Source: Opitutales bacterium
GTDB lineage: Bacteria; Verrucomicrobiota; Verrucomicrobiia; Opitutales; T3Sed10-336
Reading direction: 5' to 3'
Assembly (NCBI GenBank): GCA_020831535.1
Contig: JAFIGF010000089.1
Span: forward strand, 1 to 46,943
DNA: 46,943 nt
The position numbers were made by a program, and so were the translations under genes. The notes beneath the pieces are model-generated. The model did no database searches and was not told the DNA's origin. It was given only the letters and a program-made list of their open reading frames with translations. Shown here piece after piece: positions 25,198-33,167 of this stretch. Position 1 is the first letter of the stretch. Each line of letters starts with the position of its first letter.

Positions 25198-26649
25198 ATG
25201 AAAAAATCCCCGATCTCCCCTTCCCGCTTGACCGCCTTGCTGGCTTTTATGGCAATCCCTGTGCTCTTCACCGGTTGCGGCGACGCCTCCGATGCTGTCG
25301 GCACTGAGGCCAGCGCAAGCACTGATTTCGATCTGCATGCGGTCGGACTTGTACCCGATTCCCATTTTTTTCTGGAAGTCAATCTCCACGATCTCTGGCA
25401 AAGCCCGTTCGCTACGACGTTGCAAGATGCCATCAAAGCCGAGCCGGAAGCTGGCGAAAACTTTACCATATGGAAAAAGGAAATTGCCGAAAAAACCGGC
25501 ATGGATCCGGAAGATTTCCGCAGCATCTTGATTTCCGGCAATTTTGCAGAGGTCGATATAGCAGAAGTGATGGAAGCTTGGGACCCCTTCGAAAAAATGA
25601 CTGAGCAGGCCGATTTCCTTTGGACTCTGACCTTCAACAAACCCATCAGCGAGGAAATATTGGAGCTATTATCCGACCCCGCCGCCATGGAACTCGGGGA
25701 AATTGACGAAAAACGGGAGTTTGCCCACCGCGACCTCCCGGTCACCCATCTGACTTTTGTCAACTCGGGGGACCCGGATATGTACTACAGCTTGATCAAC
25801 AATGAACAAGCCTTCCTTTTCTCCACCCGCGAAAGCACCCTTCTGGCCTCTCTTGATCGCTTTCTTGATCAAAGTAAAAATTCTCAATCAGAAGCAACCA
25901 CCGCCAATCTGGCCCGTCTCGATGGGAATCAAATCAAAGCCTCCTTCGTCCTCCCGGAGAACATGAAAACGATCCTGCGCCAACAAATTTCCCAAACCAT
26001 GGAAATGGACCCCATGAGCGGCATGTTCCTTAAACCCATGCTGGAATGGGAAGGAATGTTGTTCGGCGTCGCGGTGAATGAGGATATGAATGCTCTCGCG
26101 GTACAAGACTTCAGCACCGAATCCGCCGCCTCTGGCTTTGCCGGAACCCTCAACATGATGATACCCATGGCCTTGATGGGAATGCAGTCCGAGGGCCTCG
26201 ATCTCGGCCCCAACCCCATGGAGCATGTTCGTATCGAAGCAGTTAACAACACCGTCGAAATCGGTTTCTCCATTACCAACGAAGCCCTGGTCAAAATGGT
26301 CGAGGAAAGTTACCAAAGTTTCCAAAAAGCCCAGACCTCTTCCCGTGAAGCTGCCATGAAAAACAATTTGCGCATGTTGGGTTCAGCCTCCAACCAGTAT
26401 TTCCTCGAACAAGGCCGTTTAGAGGTTGATGTCCGAGAGTTGATTGGGCCCGGCCTATACATTCATGGAATTTACCCCATCGCCAACGAAGTATATGGCA
26501 GTGGCAGCGGCGATAACCGCACCCCCGGTCTGGCCCCCAACGCCGATGGCCAATTTCCCGTCGGCGAGTGGACCATCTCTGAAAGAGAACACAACTACAT
26601 CTACGCTGAAGACCGTGACACCGGTAAAATCATTCAATATACCTTTTAA
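25198..26649 (+). CDS. Lipoprotein with pilin-like C-terminal segment
   Basis: 483 residues. The signal peptide ends in a lipobox (LFTGC, Cys about 27), so it is probably lipid-anchored. The middle (about 45-375) is a mixed alpha/beta region without a recognised domain; it contains LVPDSHFFLEVNLHDLWQSP, reminiscent of DUF-type substrate-binding proteins common in Planctomycetota and Verrucomicrobiota. The end (about 382-483), from AAMKNNLRMLGSASNQYFLE to REHNYIYAEDRDTGKIIQYT, follows the mature part of verrucomicrobial pseudopilins, but without the hydrophobic methylation segment. A tRNA and a true prepilin gene follow immediately downstream. Role unknown; a pilus/secretion accessory is possible. 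Confidence 0.65.
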   Translation: MKKSPISPSRLTALLAFMAIPVLFTGCGDASDAVGTEASASTDFDLHAVGLVPDSHFFLEVNLHDLWQSPFATTLQDAIKAEPEAGENFTIWKKEIAEKTGMDPEDFRSILISGNFAEVDIAEVMEAWDPFEKMTEQADFLWTLTFNKPISEEILELLSDPAAMELGEIDEKREFAHRDLPVTHLTFVNSGDPDMYYSLINNEQAFLFSTRESTLLASLDRFLDQSKNSQSEATTANLARLDGNQIKASFVLPENMKTILRQQISQTMEMDPMSGMFLKPMLEWEGMLFGVAVNEDMNALAVQDFSTESAASGFAGTLNMMIPMALMGMQSEGLDLGPNPMEHVRIEAVNNTVEIGFSITNEALVKMVEESYQSFQKAQTSSREAAMKNNLRMLGSASNQYFLEQGRLEVDVRELIGPGLYIHGIYPIANEVYGSGSGDNRTPGLAPNADGQFPVGEWTISEREHNYIYAEDRDTGKIIQYTF

Positions 26650-26655
26650 AAGCTA

Positions 26656-26676
26656 AACCCTTTACTTATCAGGGTT
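26656..26676 (+). terminator. Weak terminator hairpin after the lipoprotein gene
   Basis: AACCCT (26656-26661) pairs with AGGGTT (26671-26676) around a 9-nt loop, 7 nt after the stop codon; AATT follows rather than a T-run. It also lies just beyond the 3' end of the minus-strand tRNA. Confidence 0.3.
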
Positions 26677-26685
26677 AATTGAAAA

Positions 26686-26759
26686 TGGTGCGGGCAGAGG
26701 GAATCGAACCCTCGACTCAAGCTTGGGAAGCTCACGTATTACCTCTATACTATGCCCGC
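26686..26759 (-). tRNA. tRNA-Gly (anticodon CCC)
   Basis: Read on the minus strand it folds as a full cloverleaf: acceptor GCGGGCA with TGCCCGC, D-arm GTAT/ATAC, anticodon stem TGAGC/GCTTG (two G-T pairs at the outer end), loop TTCCCAA with CCC at 26725-26727, and T-arm with GGTTCGATTCC. The discriminator is A and CCA is encoded (26686-26688). It decodes GGG. Confidence 0.93.
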
Positions 26760-26772
26760 AGACAATCTCTAT

Positions 26773-27429
26773 TCACTGGAATCGGTGGATGATGTAAAGG
26801 AATTTCTCACCATCGGCATTGATTTCTTCAGTATTAGGCACATCGCCTTGGTTTTGCCCCGGAGGAACCCAGTCCGAGCCAATGCGATTACCAAAAATCT
26901 CTTCAATTCGCTCATGGGCTCGGTCCGCCGCTTGGTCCGGTAGTTGCCCGGGACCTTGACCTTGCCCTTGCCCTTGACCTTGGCCGGTACCACCTCCCCC
27001 GGTGGTGGTACCTTCATATAACAACAATCTTCCGGTGTTGAGATTCCCGTCATCAAGAAGTTTGTCAGTCAATTCAACCACCGGAATTAATCGCTCCCGG
27101 GCAGTAAAACCAACCCCACTCGCCGAATCAAATCGTTCCCATTTGAAAAAACCACCAACGGTGTTTCTTTCATAAAAATCATGAGGCCGGAGATACTCTA
27201 TCATCCCTCCAGGCAATACGCCGATGGGAGCACTTTCAGGGGTATAACCGACCTCTAACTGATACGTTGAGAAGGCTCCGGAAAAGGTACGCAAATCATT
27301 CGCCAATATATTGGCTCGACTGATATTGCGGACTTTTTGAAATGCTGGAACGGAAAGAAGAGCAAGGAGGCCAATTATCACAACGACCACCATGATCTCA
27401 ATAAGAGTGAATCCGCCCCAGGGTTTCAT
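26773..27429 (-). CDS. Type IV pilin-like / pseudopilin with Gly-Gln repeat
   Basis: 218 residues. The prepilin signature is at the very N-terminus: short leader MKPWGG, cleavage before FTLIE with the conserved Glu at mature position 5, then the hydrophobic helix (IEIMVVVVIIGLLALLSV). The next segment ANDLRTFSGAFSTYQLEVGY matches GspG/PulG-like pseudopilins. At about 147-165 a GQGQGQGQGQG tract encoded by hexanucleotide repeats interrupts the domain. The end EEINADGEKFLYIIHRF is a typical verrucomicrobial minor pilin end. No prepilin peptidase or secretion ATPase gene is in the window, so assembly must use machinery from elsewhere. The tRNA-Gly gene lies directly downstream. Confidence 0.85.
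   Translation of the reverse strand: MKPWGGFTLIEIMVVVVIIGLLALLSVPAFQKVRNISRANILANDLRTFSGAFSTYQLEVGYTPESAPIGVLPGGMIEYLRPHDFYERNTVGGFFKWERFDSASGVGFTARERLIPVVELTDKLLDDGNLNTGRLLLYEGTTTGGGGTGQGQGQGQGQGPGQLPDQAADRAHERIEEIFGNRIGSDWVPPGQNQGDVPNTEEINADGEKFLYIIHRFQ
26953..26982. repeat. Hexanucleotide tandem repeat in the prepilin gene
   Basis: Five units of MCCTTG on the plus strand (ACCTTG, ACCTTG, CCCTTG, CCCTTG, ACCTTG), read on the minus strand as alternating Gln and Gly codons. Copy-number changes would alter length without breaking the frame. Confidence 0.8.
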
Positions 27430-27488
27430 AAGATAATATTAACCAACAACCCCAAAAAACGCAAGAAAATTCATCGAATACGAAAAAT

Positions 27489-28754
27489 CTAAGTCAAAAT
27501 CTTCAATAAAGTACGTAAAAGTAAATTTGCTCCCGCTTCGATATCTTTCCAGGAAGTCCATTCCGCTGGACTGTGGCTGCGCCCATCCTTACTGGGGACA
27601 AAGATCATTCCAATAGGAGCAATTTTGGCAATAATCTGGGCATCGTGAGCGGCCCCACTGGGCATTTTCTCATAGGACAAATCCAATTCCCGAGCCTCCT
27701 TCTCCAGGGTCTGGATCAGTTGGGCATCGCAATCAACGGGACTCACTAGACTCAATATTTCAAAGTCAAAGTAAAGATCCCGGCGCCGGGCAATAGCGCT
27801 AAGGGCTTTCCTCATCGAAGCTGCGATCTCATCGAGAACCGACTGATTGGGGTCTCGGACATCCAGCGAAAACACCACCTCTCCCGGCACTGTATTGGCC
27901 ACGCCGGGCAAAAGATCCACCTTTCCGATCGTCGCCCGGCTGAGCTCCGTGCCATTCTCTTCCAGTATACGGGGAATTTCTCCCGCAAACTCGGACAACC
28001 CGAGAAAGGGATCCTTACGCATCGTCATAGGTGTCGTTCCCGCATGATTCGGAACCCCCTCCAAACGAACCGACCATTTGAACAACCCGGTGATATTTTC
28101 AACAATACCAACATTTTTATGCTTCATATCGAGCACTGGCCCTTGCTCGATGTGAAGCTCCAAATAGCGGTAAATGGACTTTGGGTCCCGGCGCGCGTCC
28201 AAGGCATCGATGGCATCAAGTCCATGCCGTTTCATGGCTTCCACCAAGCTGATGCCGTTTAAATCCCGGGCCTCATAAATTTTCTCCGGATGCAGATCGC
28301 CCGCCAAAGCCTGCGATCCGAACAACCCGCCAAAGCGCCCCTCTTCATCGGAAAAGGAGATCACCTCGAGAGGTCTCTTCAACGGCAATCCGGCTTCTTT
28401 AATCCGCCGCAAGGCTTCAAATCCCAACAAAACCCCCAGGGTTCCGTCCAAATGCCCGGCATTAGGCACGGTATCGAGATGGGAACCGACCAAGAGAACC
28501 GGCTCATCAATCTCCTCCCCCAAAACGGTCCCCAAATTGGCCGCTCCATCCTGCTTGGGGCGAAGGCCCGCTTCCCTTATCCTTTGGGCAAACCACTCGC
28601 GACCCTCCCAGTCCTCGTCGGTAAAGGCCATGCGGTACAGACCGCGGTCAGGACGCTGCCCGATTTTGGCCAATTCGAGAATTTCCTGTTGCAAACGAGG
28701 CATATTGACCTGCAAATCCGCAGCAGCCGAGGAGGAGTCTTTTTTGGAAGTCAT
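27489..28754 (-). CDS. M20-family amidohydrolase (hydantoinase/carbamoylase, allantoate amidohydrolase type)
   Basis: 421 residues. Two-metal peptidase M20 fold of the hydantoinase/carbamoylase subgroup. Metal ligands can be seen in GSHLDTVPNAGHLDG (His, Asp) and FSDEEGRFGG (bridging Asp/Glu with the catalytic Glu). FKWSVRLEGVPNHAGTTPM is the typical lid/dimer region that binds the substrate carboxylate, and MPSGAAHDAQIIA near the C-terminus carries a further ligand His. Substrates of this group are N-carbamoyl amino acids, allantoate or ureidoglycolate; beta-ureidopropionate is also possible. It is a single gene, upstream of the prepilin gene on the same strand. Confidence 0.87.
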   Translation of the reverse strand: MTSKKDSSSAAADLQVNMPRLQQEILELAKIGQRPDRGLYRMAFTDEDWEGREWFAQRIREAGLRPKQDGAANLGTVLGEEIDEPVLLVGSHLDTVPNAGHLDGTLGVLLGFEALRRIKEAGLPLKRPLEVISFSDEEGRFGGLFGSQALAGDLHPEKIYEARDLNGISLVEAMKRHGLDAIDALDARRDPKSIYRYLELHIEQGPVLDMKHKNVGIVENITGLFKWSVRLEGVPNHAGTTPMTMRKDPFLGLSEFAGEIPRILEENGTELSRATIGKVDLLPGVANTVPGEVVFSLDVRDPNQSVLDEIAASMRKALSAIARRRDLYFDFEILSLVSPVDCDAQLIQTLEKEARELDLSYEKMPSGAAHDAQIIAKIAPIGMIFVPSKDGRSHSPAEWTSWKDIEAGANLLLRTLLKILT

Positions 28755-28906
28755 GCCCTAACATACCATATGGCACCAAATTTGTGCACCCCTACGGTTC
28801 AGAAAGCATTTTTTCCAGACTTCGGAATCAGGGCACCCATAACCACATAAGCCTATTCGTAATCGTAATCCTTACCGACATCTACTAAAAAAGGTGCAAC
28901 TACGAA
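28755..28906. other. Intergenic region upstream of the M20 gene
   Basis: AT-rich 152-bp stretch that should hold the promoter of the M20 amidohydrolase. No repeat, small gene or clear promoter boxes were seen. Confidence 0.3.
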
Positions 28907-28975
28907 ATGATGGAATACCCGTTTGATCACGAGAAACTCAACGTTTATCAAGCATCGATTCCATTGGTGGTTCTC
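28907..28975 (+). pseudogene. Truncated start of a four-helix-bundle (23S intervening-sequence type) protein gene
   Basis: The ATG at 28907 begins MEYPFDHEKLNVYQASI after one extra Met, which is the characteristic first helix of S23/IVP-like four-helix-bundle proteins (FDHEKLxVYQxS). After about 18 residues the similarity ends and the frame enters GC-rich repeat DNA (ACTCCGTCCTGCGTCTCC and following) that encodes nothing recognisable. The gene is therefore a remnant, probably truncated by repeat DNA. The exact break is uncertain by several codons. Confidence 0.5.
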
Positions 28976-29201
28976 TCCGGTTGTTTTCCTTCACTCCGTC
29001 CTGCGTCTCCGTCCTGCGTAGCTCGAAGAGCGAAGAAGGAAGCCCAACGGGCGAAGCAGGATCACCGGCTTCACCGGTTTTCCTGTAGGGCCTTCGCTTG
29101 CGAAGCGCCGCCCGTGAAGACTTACGCTCTGGCAAAAGGCTTGCGCCTGCTATGGGGAAAGCCATGGGTTCGGAGGGCGAAGGTAAGAGTTTCAAGCTCT
29201 C
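28976..29201. repeat. Repeat-rich intergenic DNA with copy B of the dispersed 57-bp repeat
   Basis: Copy B of the dispersed repeat occupies 29084-29139 on the minus strand, with hairpin CTTCGC-TT-GCGAAG at 29092-29105. Before it stand GTCCTGCG direct repeats (about 29000 and 29012) and ACCGGC-TTC-ACCGGT near 29064. No gene is present. It separates the four-helix-bundle remnant from the subtilase gene. Confidence 0.6.
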
Positions 29202-30821
29202 TTATTCCGGCACTTCAATATGAAACTGGACGGCTTTTTCGTTGTTGTCCGGACGGTCATCGCGCAGGCCGGTGGGGCTTTCCAGAAGGGCTTTTAGGGT
29301 GACCCCATGCTCACTTTGCACGCGTTTAGCATCTATTGGAATCGTGAGGCCCCGTGATTCGCCAACGTCGAGGGAGTTGATGGTGAAGGAATGGTCTTTT
29401 TGACCGTCATTGACCCAAATGGTCAAGCCGCCCGACCATTCGGTGCCACGGTTTTGTACGGTGATGCTGGCTTGATAATTCCCCTCGGCATTGGGCTGTG
29501 GATGCAGATAAATATCCGCAATGGCCGGGTCGTGGACCCCTTGTTGCCGGTGTTGGAGGGAACGCTCCATACTGATGACACCCTGTCCCCAACGATCATC
29601 GGGTCCCGTAGGACCGGCATCATCGGCGTTTTGTCGCAAAACCTCGGCCGCCTGTCGGGGGGTGAGGTTGGGGAATTCGCTGAGCAAGGCCGCTGCGGCC
29701 CCGGCAACAATGGGGCTGGCGGCGGAGGTGCCGTTCATTTGTAGAAATTGATCTTCTGACCAAGGGATGGCTACACCAACTCCCGGAGCGGCCAAGTCAA
29801 TCGAACCCCGGTTGGCAAAATTCGCCTGCTGGCGTTCCGCATCAATCGCGGTCACCGAAAACACCTCCGGATAGGCGGCCGGAAAAGGAAGGCCATCGCG
29901 GCCCTCATTGCCTGCCGCCGCAACCAGGAGAGAACCCCGGGCGGTGGCATAGTTTACGGCGTCTTGGAGAACCGGATGATCTCGGGACGAGCCGAGGGAG
30001 AGGTTGATGATTTTTGCGCCTTCGTCGGCGGCCCGGACAATGCCTTCAGCAACCGTAAAAACATCCCCTTGGCCTTTTCCATCCAGAACCCGGATACTCA
30101 AAAGATCCGACGCCGGAGCCAAACCCTCTTCACCCGCCAACAGCAAGGCCACCGCCCGGCCATGGGGGGACAGGTTCCGCGCATCGGGGGTTTCGGCAAG
30201 CAGATCAATTTGGCGAAAAGCCTGATTGCCAGGAAGATCGGCGATGCCGGTATCAAGCACCGCAACAGTGATTCCGCGGCCCCAGTTTTCCACCTGGTCG
30301 GTAGCGCCAAGCCAGTGGCGAAGGCCTTGCGTGAAAGGTTGGTAATCGGTCGCCGTGATGTCATCAAAATCGGGGCCCCGGGGAAGTTGGACGGGAAGAT
30401 TGGGCGAGGTGTCCGCATCTTGGGGCAAGTTGTCCAACAACCGGCGCAGAGCGGAGGGACTGTCCAACTGAATCCGCAAAGCCTTGAGTTGGCCGATCGG
30501 CCGACTGGTTCCCGGATGGGCCTCTTCCCAAGCCCGGCGAAAGGCGGCCAATTCGGCGGCATCACTAAAGCGGACCACGATGTCGGTTCCGTTTTCCCGT
30601 AAAAACGACTGCTCTTCCATTGCGGAATCATTGTCGTTTTCGTCTTCAGGGACGGCCTCGAAGGCGGGTGGGGTGTAGGGTGCCGTCCCGTTTGAAGGGG
30701 AGTCTTCGACCGGCAAATCCTCCTCTGTCTCGTTCCCGCTATGCCAAACAATCAGCGCCGCGACCAAAAGAGTAATCCCTGGAAGCAGAAATCTCCGCCA
30801 ATTGACCACGATACCGTCCAT
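29202..30821 (-). CDS. Membrane-anchored subtilisin-like serine protease (S8)
   Basis: 539 residues. One N-terminal membrane segment (about 10-27) is followed by an acidic linker (to about 75), an inhibitor I9-like propeptide region (about 78-125, TDIVVRFSDAAELAAFRRAW) and the S8 domain. The catalytic triad is D190 (AVLDTGIA), H220 (SPHGRAV) and S366 (NGTSAASPI), with oxyanion N305 (AAAGNEG). The end (about 425-539) is a beta domain resembling CARDB/Big modules (NYQASITVQNRGTEWSGGLT). It probably acts in the periplasm or at the surface. A small membrane protein gene lies 6 nt upstream, so the two are probably cotranscribed. Confidence 0.92.
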   Translation of the reverse strand: MDGIVVNWRRFLLPGITLLVAALIVWHSGNETEEDLPVEDSPSNGTAPYTPPAFEAVPEDENDNDSAMEEQSFLRENGTDIVVRFSDAAELAAFRRAWEEAHPGTSRPIGQLKALRIQLDSPSALRRLLDNLPQDADTSPNLPVQLPRGPDFDDITATDYQPFTQGLRHWLGATDQVENWGRGITVAVLDTGIADLPGNQAFRQIDLLAETPDARNLSPHGRAVALLLAGEEGLAPASDLLSIRVLDGKGQGDVFTVAEGIVRAADEGAKIINLSLGSSRDHPVLQDAVNYATARGSLLVAAAGNEGRDGLPFPAAYPEVFSVTAIDAERQQANFANRGSIDLAAPGVGVAIPWSEDQFLQMNGTSAASPIVAGAAAALLSEFPNLTPRQAAEVLRQNADDAGPTGPDDRWGQGVISMERSLQHRQQGVHDPAIADIYLHPQPNAEGNYQASITVQNRGTEWSGGLTIWVNDGQKDHSFTINSLDVGESRGLTIPIDAKRVQSEHGVTLKALLESPTGLRDDRPDNNEKAVQFHIEVPE

Positions 30822-30827
30822 AAGGGA

Positions 30828-31223
30828 CTAAGACTGCTTTGGCTCGGTGTCGGTTCCCTTTTCCGACTTGGGTTGATATTTGGCCGCTTTGCGAGCATTG
30901 ATGAAGGAGCGAACACACAGGACCAGAAAGGCGATGGAAATAATTCCCATGATGATCATGCCGCCAGTGGCTAAATCATTTCGCAGAACCCGTACCAACC
31001 CCATAATAAGGGGAGCGGATCCGATGAGAGCAACCAAGGCGGCTACATGCATGGCGTGTTTCCGGAAATCCGGTTTGGCGACCGCTAGAATCCCCGCGAC
31101 TAAGGCCGCAATGCCAAAAAAAGCAGGAATTAGCGCAGTCATACTTCGTTCATCGGAAGAGCCGAAAAGCAAGACTCCGAGGAGAATTAAAATCACAGCG
31201 TAGGCAAAAGTATAAGGAATCAT
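30828..31223 (-). CDS. Small four-helix membrane protein
   Basis: 131 residues. Four hydrophobic segments at about 4-20, 31-48, 58-80 and 87-107, then a basic and polar cytoplasmic tail (INARKAAKYQPKSEKGTDTE). It belongs to no family I recognise; it looks like the small hypothetical membrane proteins common in Planctomycetota and Verrucomicrobiota. It precedes the subtilase gene by 6 nt and follows the ABC permease gene by about 45 nt on the same strand. Cotranscription with the protease is likely; a functional link is a guess. Confidence 0.7.
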   Translation of the reverse strand: MIPYTFAYAVILILLGVLLFGSSDERSMTALIPAFFGIAALVAGILAVAKPDFRKHAMHVAALVALIGSAPLIMGLVRVLRNDLATGGMIIMGIISIAFLVLCVRSFINARKAAKYQPKSEKGTDTEPKQS

Positions 31224-31268
31224 AATGAGCTATAATAATGGGTTTTTACCAAAGGCCAAGGGAGATTC

Positions 31269-32114
31269 TTAGTTTTTCATTCCGCTGGCCGCCACTCCTT
31301 GGACGAACCATCGTTGAAACCACAGAAAAACAACCATCACCGGAGCGACCATCATTACCCCAAAAGCCATAATGTCCCCCCACTGAATCGGCGGAAGCGT
31401 TTGGAAAGAGGCAATGGCCACTGGCAACGGACGATAGGTATCGCCGACGGTTACCATGAGAGGCCACAGATAGTTTCCCCAATGCAGGAGAAAGGTGAGA
31501 ATCGCCACCGAGGCAAAAGCCGGTTTGGCGGTTGGCACAATGACCTGCCAATAGGTTCGCCAAGGTCCGGCGCCATCCATCATGGCCGATTCCTCCAACT
31601 CGCGGGGCAGTCCCAGGAAAAACGTGTAGAAGAGGTAGATCGAGAAAGCATTGGCGATAAAGGGGATGATCTGGACCTGATAGGAATTCCGCCAGCCCAT
31701 TTCGGTCATCTGATAGAAAAGGGGCGCGGCAATTGCCTCAAAGGGCAAAATAAGAAGGGCCAGAACCAATAGAAAGAAGAGGTGTCGGCCTTTCCATGGC
31801 AAACGGGCAAAGGCATACCCAGCAAGGGAATTGACCACTAATCCGGCGGCGACAATGGTCCCGGTGATAAATAGGGAATTGAGCAAAAAACGCACAAAGG
31901 AAACCCGGGTAAAAACCGAGCGGTAATTATCCAGCGAGGCCTCACTTGGAAAAAAGGCCCGCCAGCTGCCTGCTTCGCTCAAAACCAGATGGTCCGGTTT
32001 TAAACTGGCAATGAGCATAAAGAGAATCGGTCCAAAGAACAGAACCGCGCCCAGGAAAAGAATTCCATAGCCGAGAATTCGGTACCAGAGGGGTGGAGAG
32101 GAAAGCGGCTTCAT
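31269..32114 (-). CDS. Carbohydrate ABC transporter permease, MalG/LacG type
   Basis: 281 residues with six predicted membrane helices. The EAA loop that contacts the ATPase is clear: LEESAMMDGAGPWRTYWQVI followed by VPTAKP. The C-terminal NGxxASGMKN-like end (WFVQGVAASGMKN) is typical of MalG-like permeases of sugar importers. It overlaps the MalF-like gene by 4 nt (ATGA), a sign of translational coupling. No binding protein or ATPase gene is adjacent, so the importer must be completed by genes elsewhere. Confidence 0.93.
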   Translation of the reverse strand: MKPLSSPPLWYRILGYGILFLGAVLFFGPILFMLIASLKPDHLVLSEAGSWRAFFPSEASLDNYRSVFTRVSFVRFLLNSLFITGTIVAAGLVVNSLAGYAFARLPWKGRHLFFLLVLALLILPFEAIAAPLFYQMTEMGWRNSYQVQIIPFIANAFSIYLFYTFFLGLPRELEESAMMDGAGPWRTYWQVIVPTAKPAFASVAILTFLLHWGNYLWPLMVTVGDTYRPLPVAIASFQTLPPIQWGDIMAFGVMMVAPVMVVFLWFQRWFVQGVAASGMKN

Positions 32115-33010
32115 GAGAGTTCCCTTTCTTCCCGAAGATACTTTCTTTGTAGCATAGCGATACTCACCACAATGAGAAAAAAGACGACCGTCATGGCGGA
32201 GCCTCGGCCCACCTGACCCCGATCAAAGATAGCGCGAACGGTTTCAAACATGACCGTGGTGGTGGCGTTTTGCGGGCCGCCTTGAGTTAGGATATAAACC
32301 TGATCGAAAAGGCGAAAGGCCAGAATGGTGGTTACCAAAACCACGAAAATCAAAGTATTCCGTAGACCGGGTAGGGTGATGTGGAGGAAACACTGCCAGC
32401 GATTGGCCCCATCGATCTCCGCGGCCTCATAGAGGTGATCGGGAATCCCCTGGCGCCCGGCCAAAAGAATGATCATTTGAAAACCACAACCTTGCCAGAT
32501 GGACATGACCATAATCGCGGGCAAGGCAAAGCGTGGGTCCCGAAGAAAATCCGTCGGCTCCCACCACCCCATGGTGAGGGTGCTCAAGAGGCTATTGGCC
32601 AGCCCGGTGGCTTCCGGCGAAAAAATCAGTTGCCACACAATGGCCACGAGGGCCATCGGGAAAATGACCGGCAGAAAAAATAAGGTGCGGAAAAAGGTTC
32701 GGCCCCGAAAGGATTGATTGAGTAATAGCGCCAAAGCTAGGGCAAGGGTGGTTTGCACTGGGACCACTACCAGAGCGAAGACGGCATTGTTCACCAAGGC
32801 TCTCCGAAAAGCATCATCAGCGAATAACCGGGAGAAATTTCGCAAGCCCACCCATTCCGGACTTTGGGGAGAACCAATCCGGTACTGGTAAAAGCTTAAA
32901 ATCAAAGCCAAGCCAAAGGGCAGGGCTACAAAAAAAAGTAGCCCTACGATGGCAGGGAAAGCCATTTGGGTCCCTGGCGAGATAAATTTAGACCGCTGCA
33001 AATAGGTCAT
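32111..33010 (-). CDS. Carbohydrate ABC transporter permease, MalF/UgpA/LacF type
   Basis: 299 residues with six predicted membrane helices. The EAA loop reads LYEAAEIDGANRWQCFLHIT followed by LPGLRN. RNFSRLFADDAFRRALVNNA and QGCGFQMIILLAGRQGIPDHL are typical of sugar-import permeases. Together with the overlapping MalG-like gene it forms the membrane part of a CUT1-type importer. The upstream neighbour is gltD, from which it is separated by a strong terminator, so it should have its own promoter in the 33011-33106 stretch. Confidence 0.93.
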   Translation of the reverse strand: MTYLQRSKFISPGTQMAFPAIVGLLFFVALPFGLALILSFYQYRIGSPQSPEWVGLRNFSRLFADDAFRRALVNNAVFALVVVPVQTTLALALALLLNQSFRGRTFFRTLFFLPVIFPMALVAIVWQLIFSPEATGLANSLLSTLTMGWWEPTDFLRDPRFALPAIMVMSIWQGCGFQMIILLAGRQGIPDHLYEAAEIDGANRWQCFLHITLPGLRNTLIFVVLVTTILAFRLFDQVYILTQGGPQNATTTVMFETVRAIFDRGQVGRGSAMTVVFFLIVVSIAMLQRKYLREERELS

Positions 33011-33106
33011 GTGGGATTACCCTAATAAAATTTCCGCAGGATGCCAACGAAGGTTTTCCTCTTAAAGGGTGGCTCCATTTTCCCGCGCAAAGCTGCGGTG
33101 GGCCGG

Positions 33107-33142
33107 AAAGGCCGTAATCAGAGTGGTCTGATCACGGCCTTT
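33107..33142 (-). terminator. Rho-independent terminator of the gltBD operon
   Basis: AAAGGCCGTAATCAG (33107-33121) pairs with CTGATCACGGCCTTT (33128-33142) with one mismatch; the loop is 6 nt. It lies 25 nt beyond the gltD stop. Flanking A and T runs make it effective in both directions. Confidence 0.75.
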
Positions 33143-33167
33143 TCAAACCCTATGTGGTGCTTGGGCC

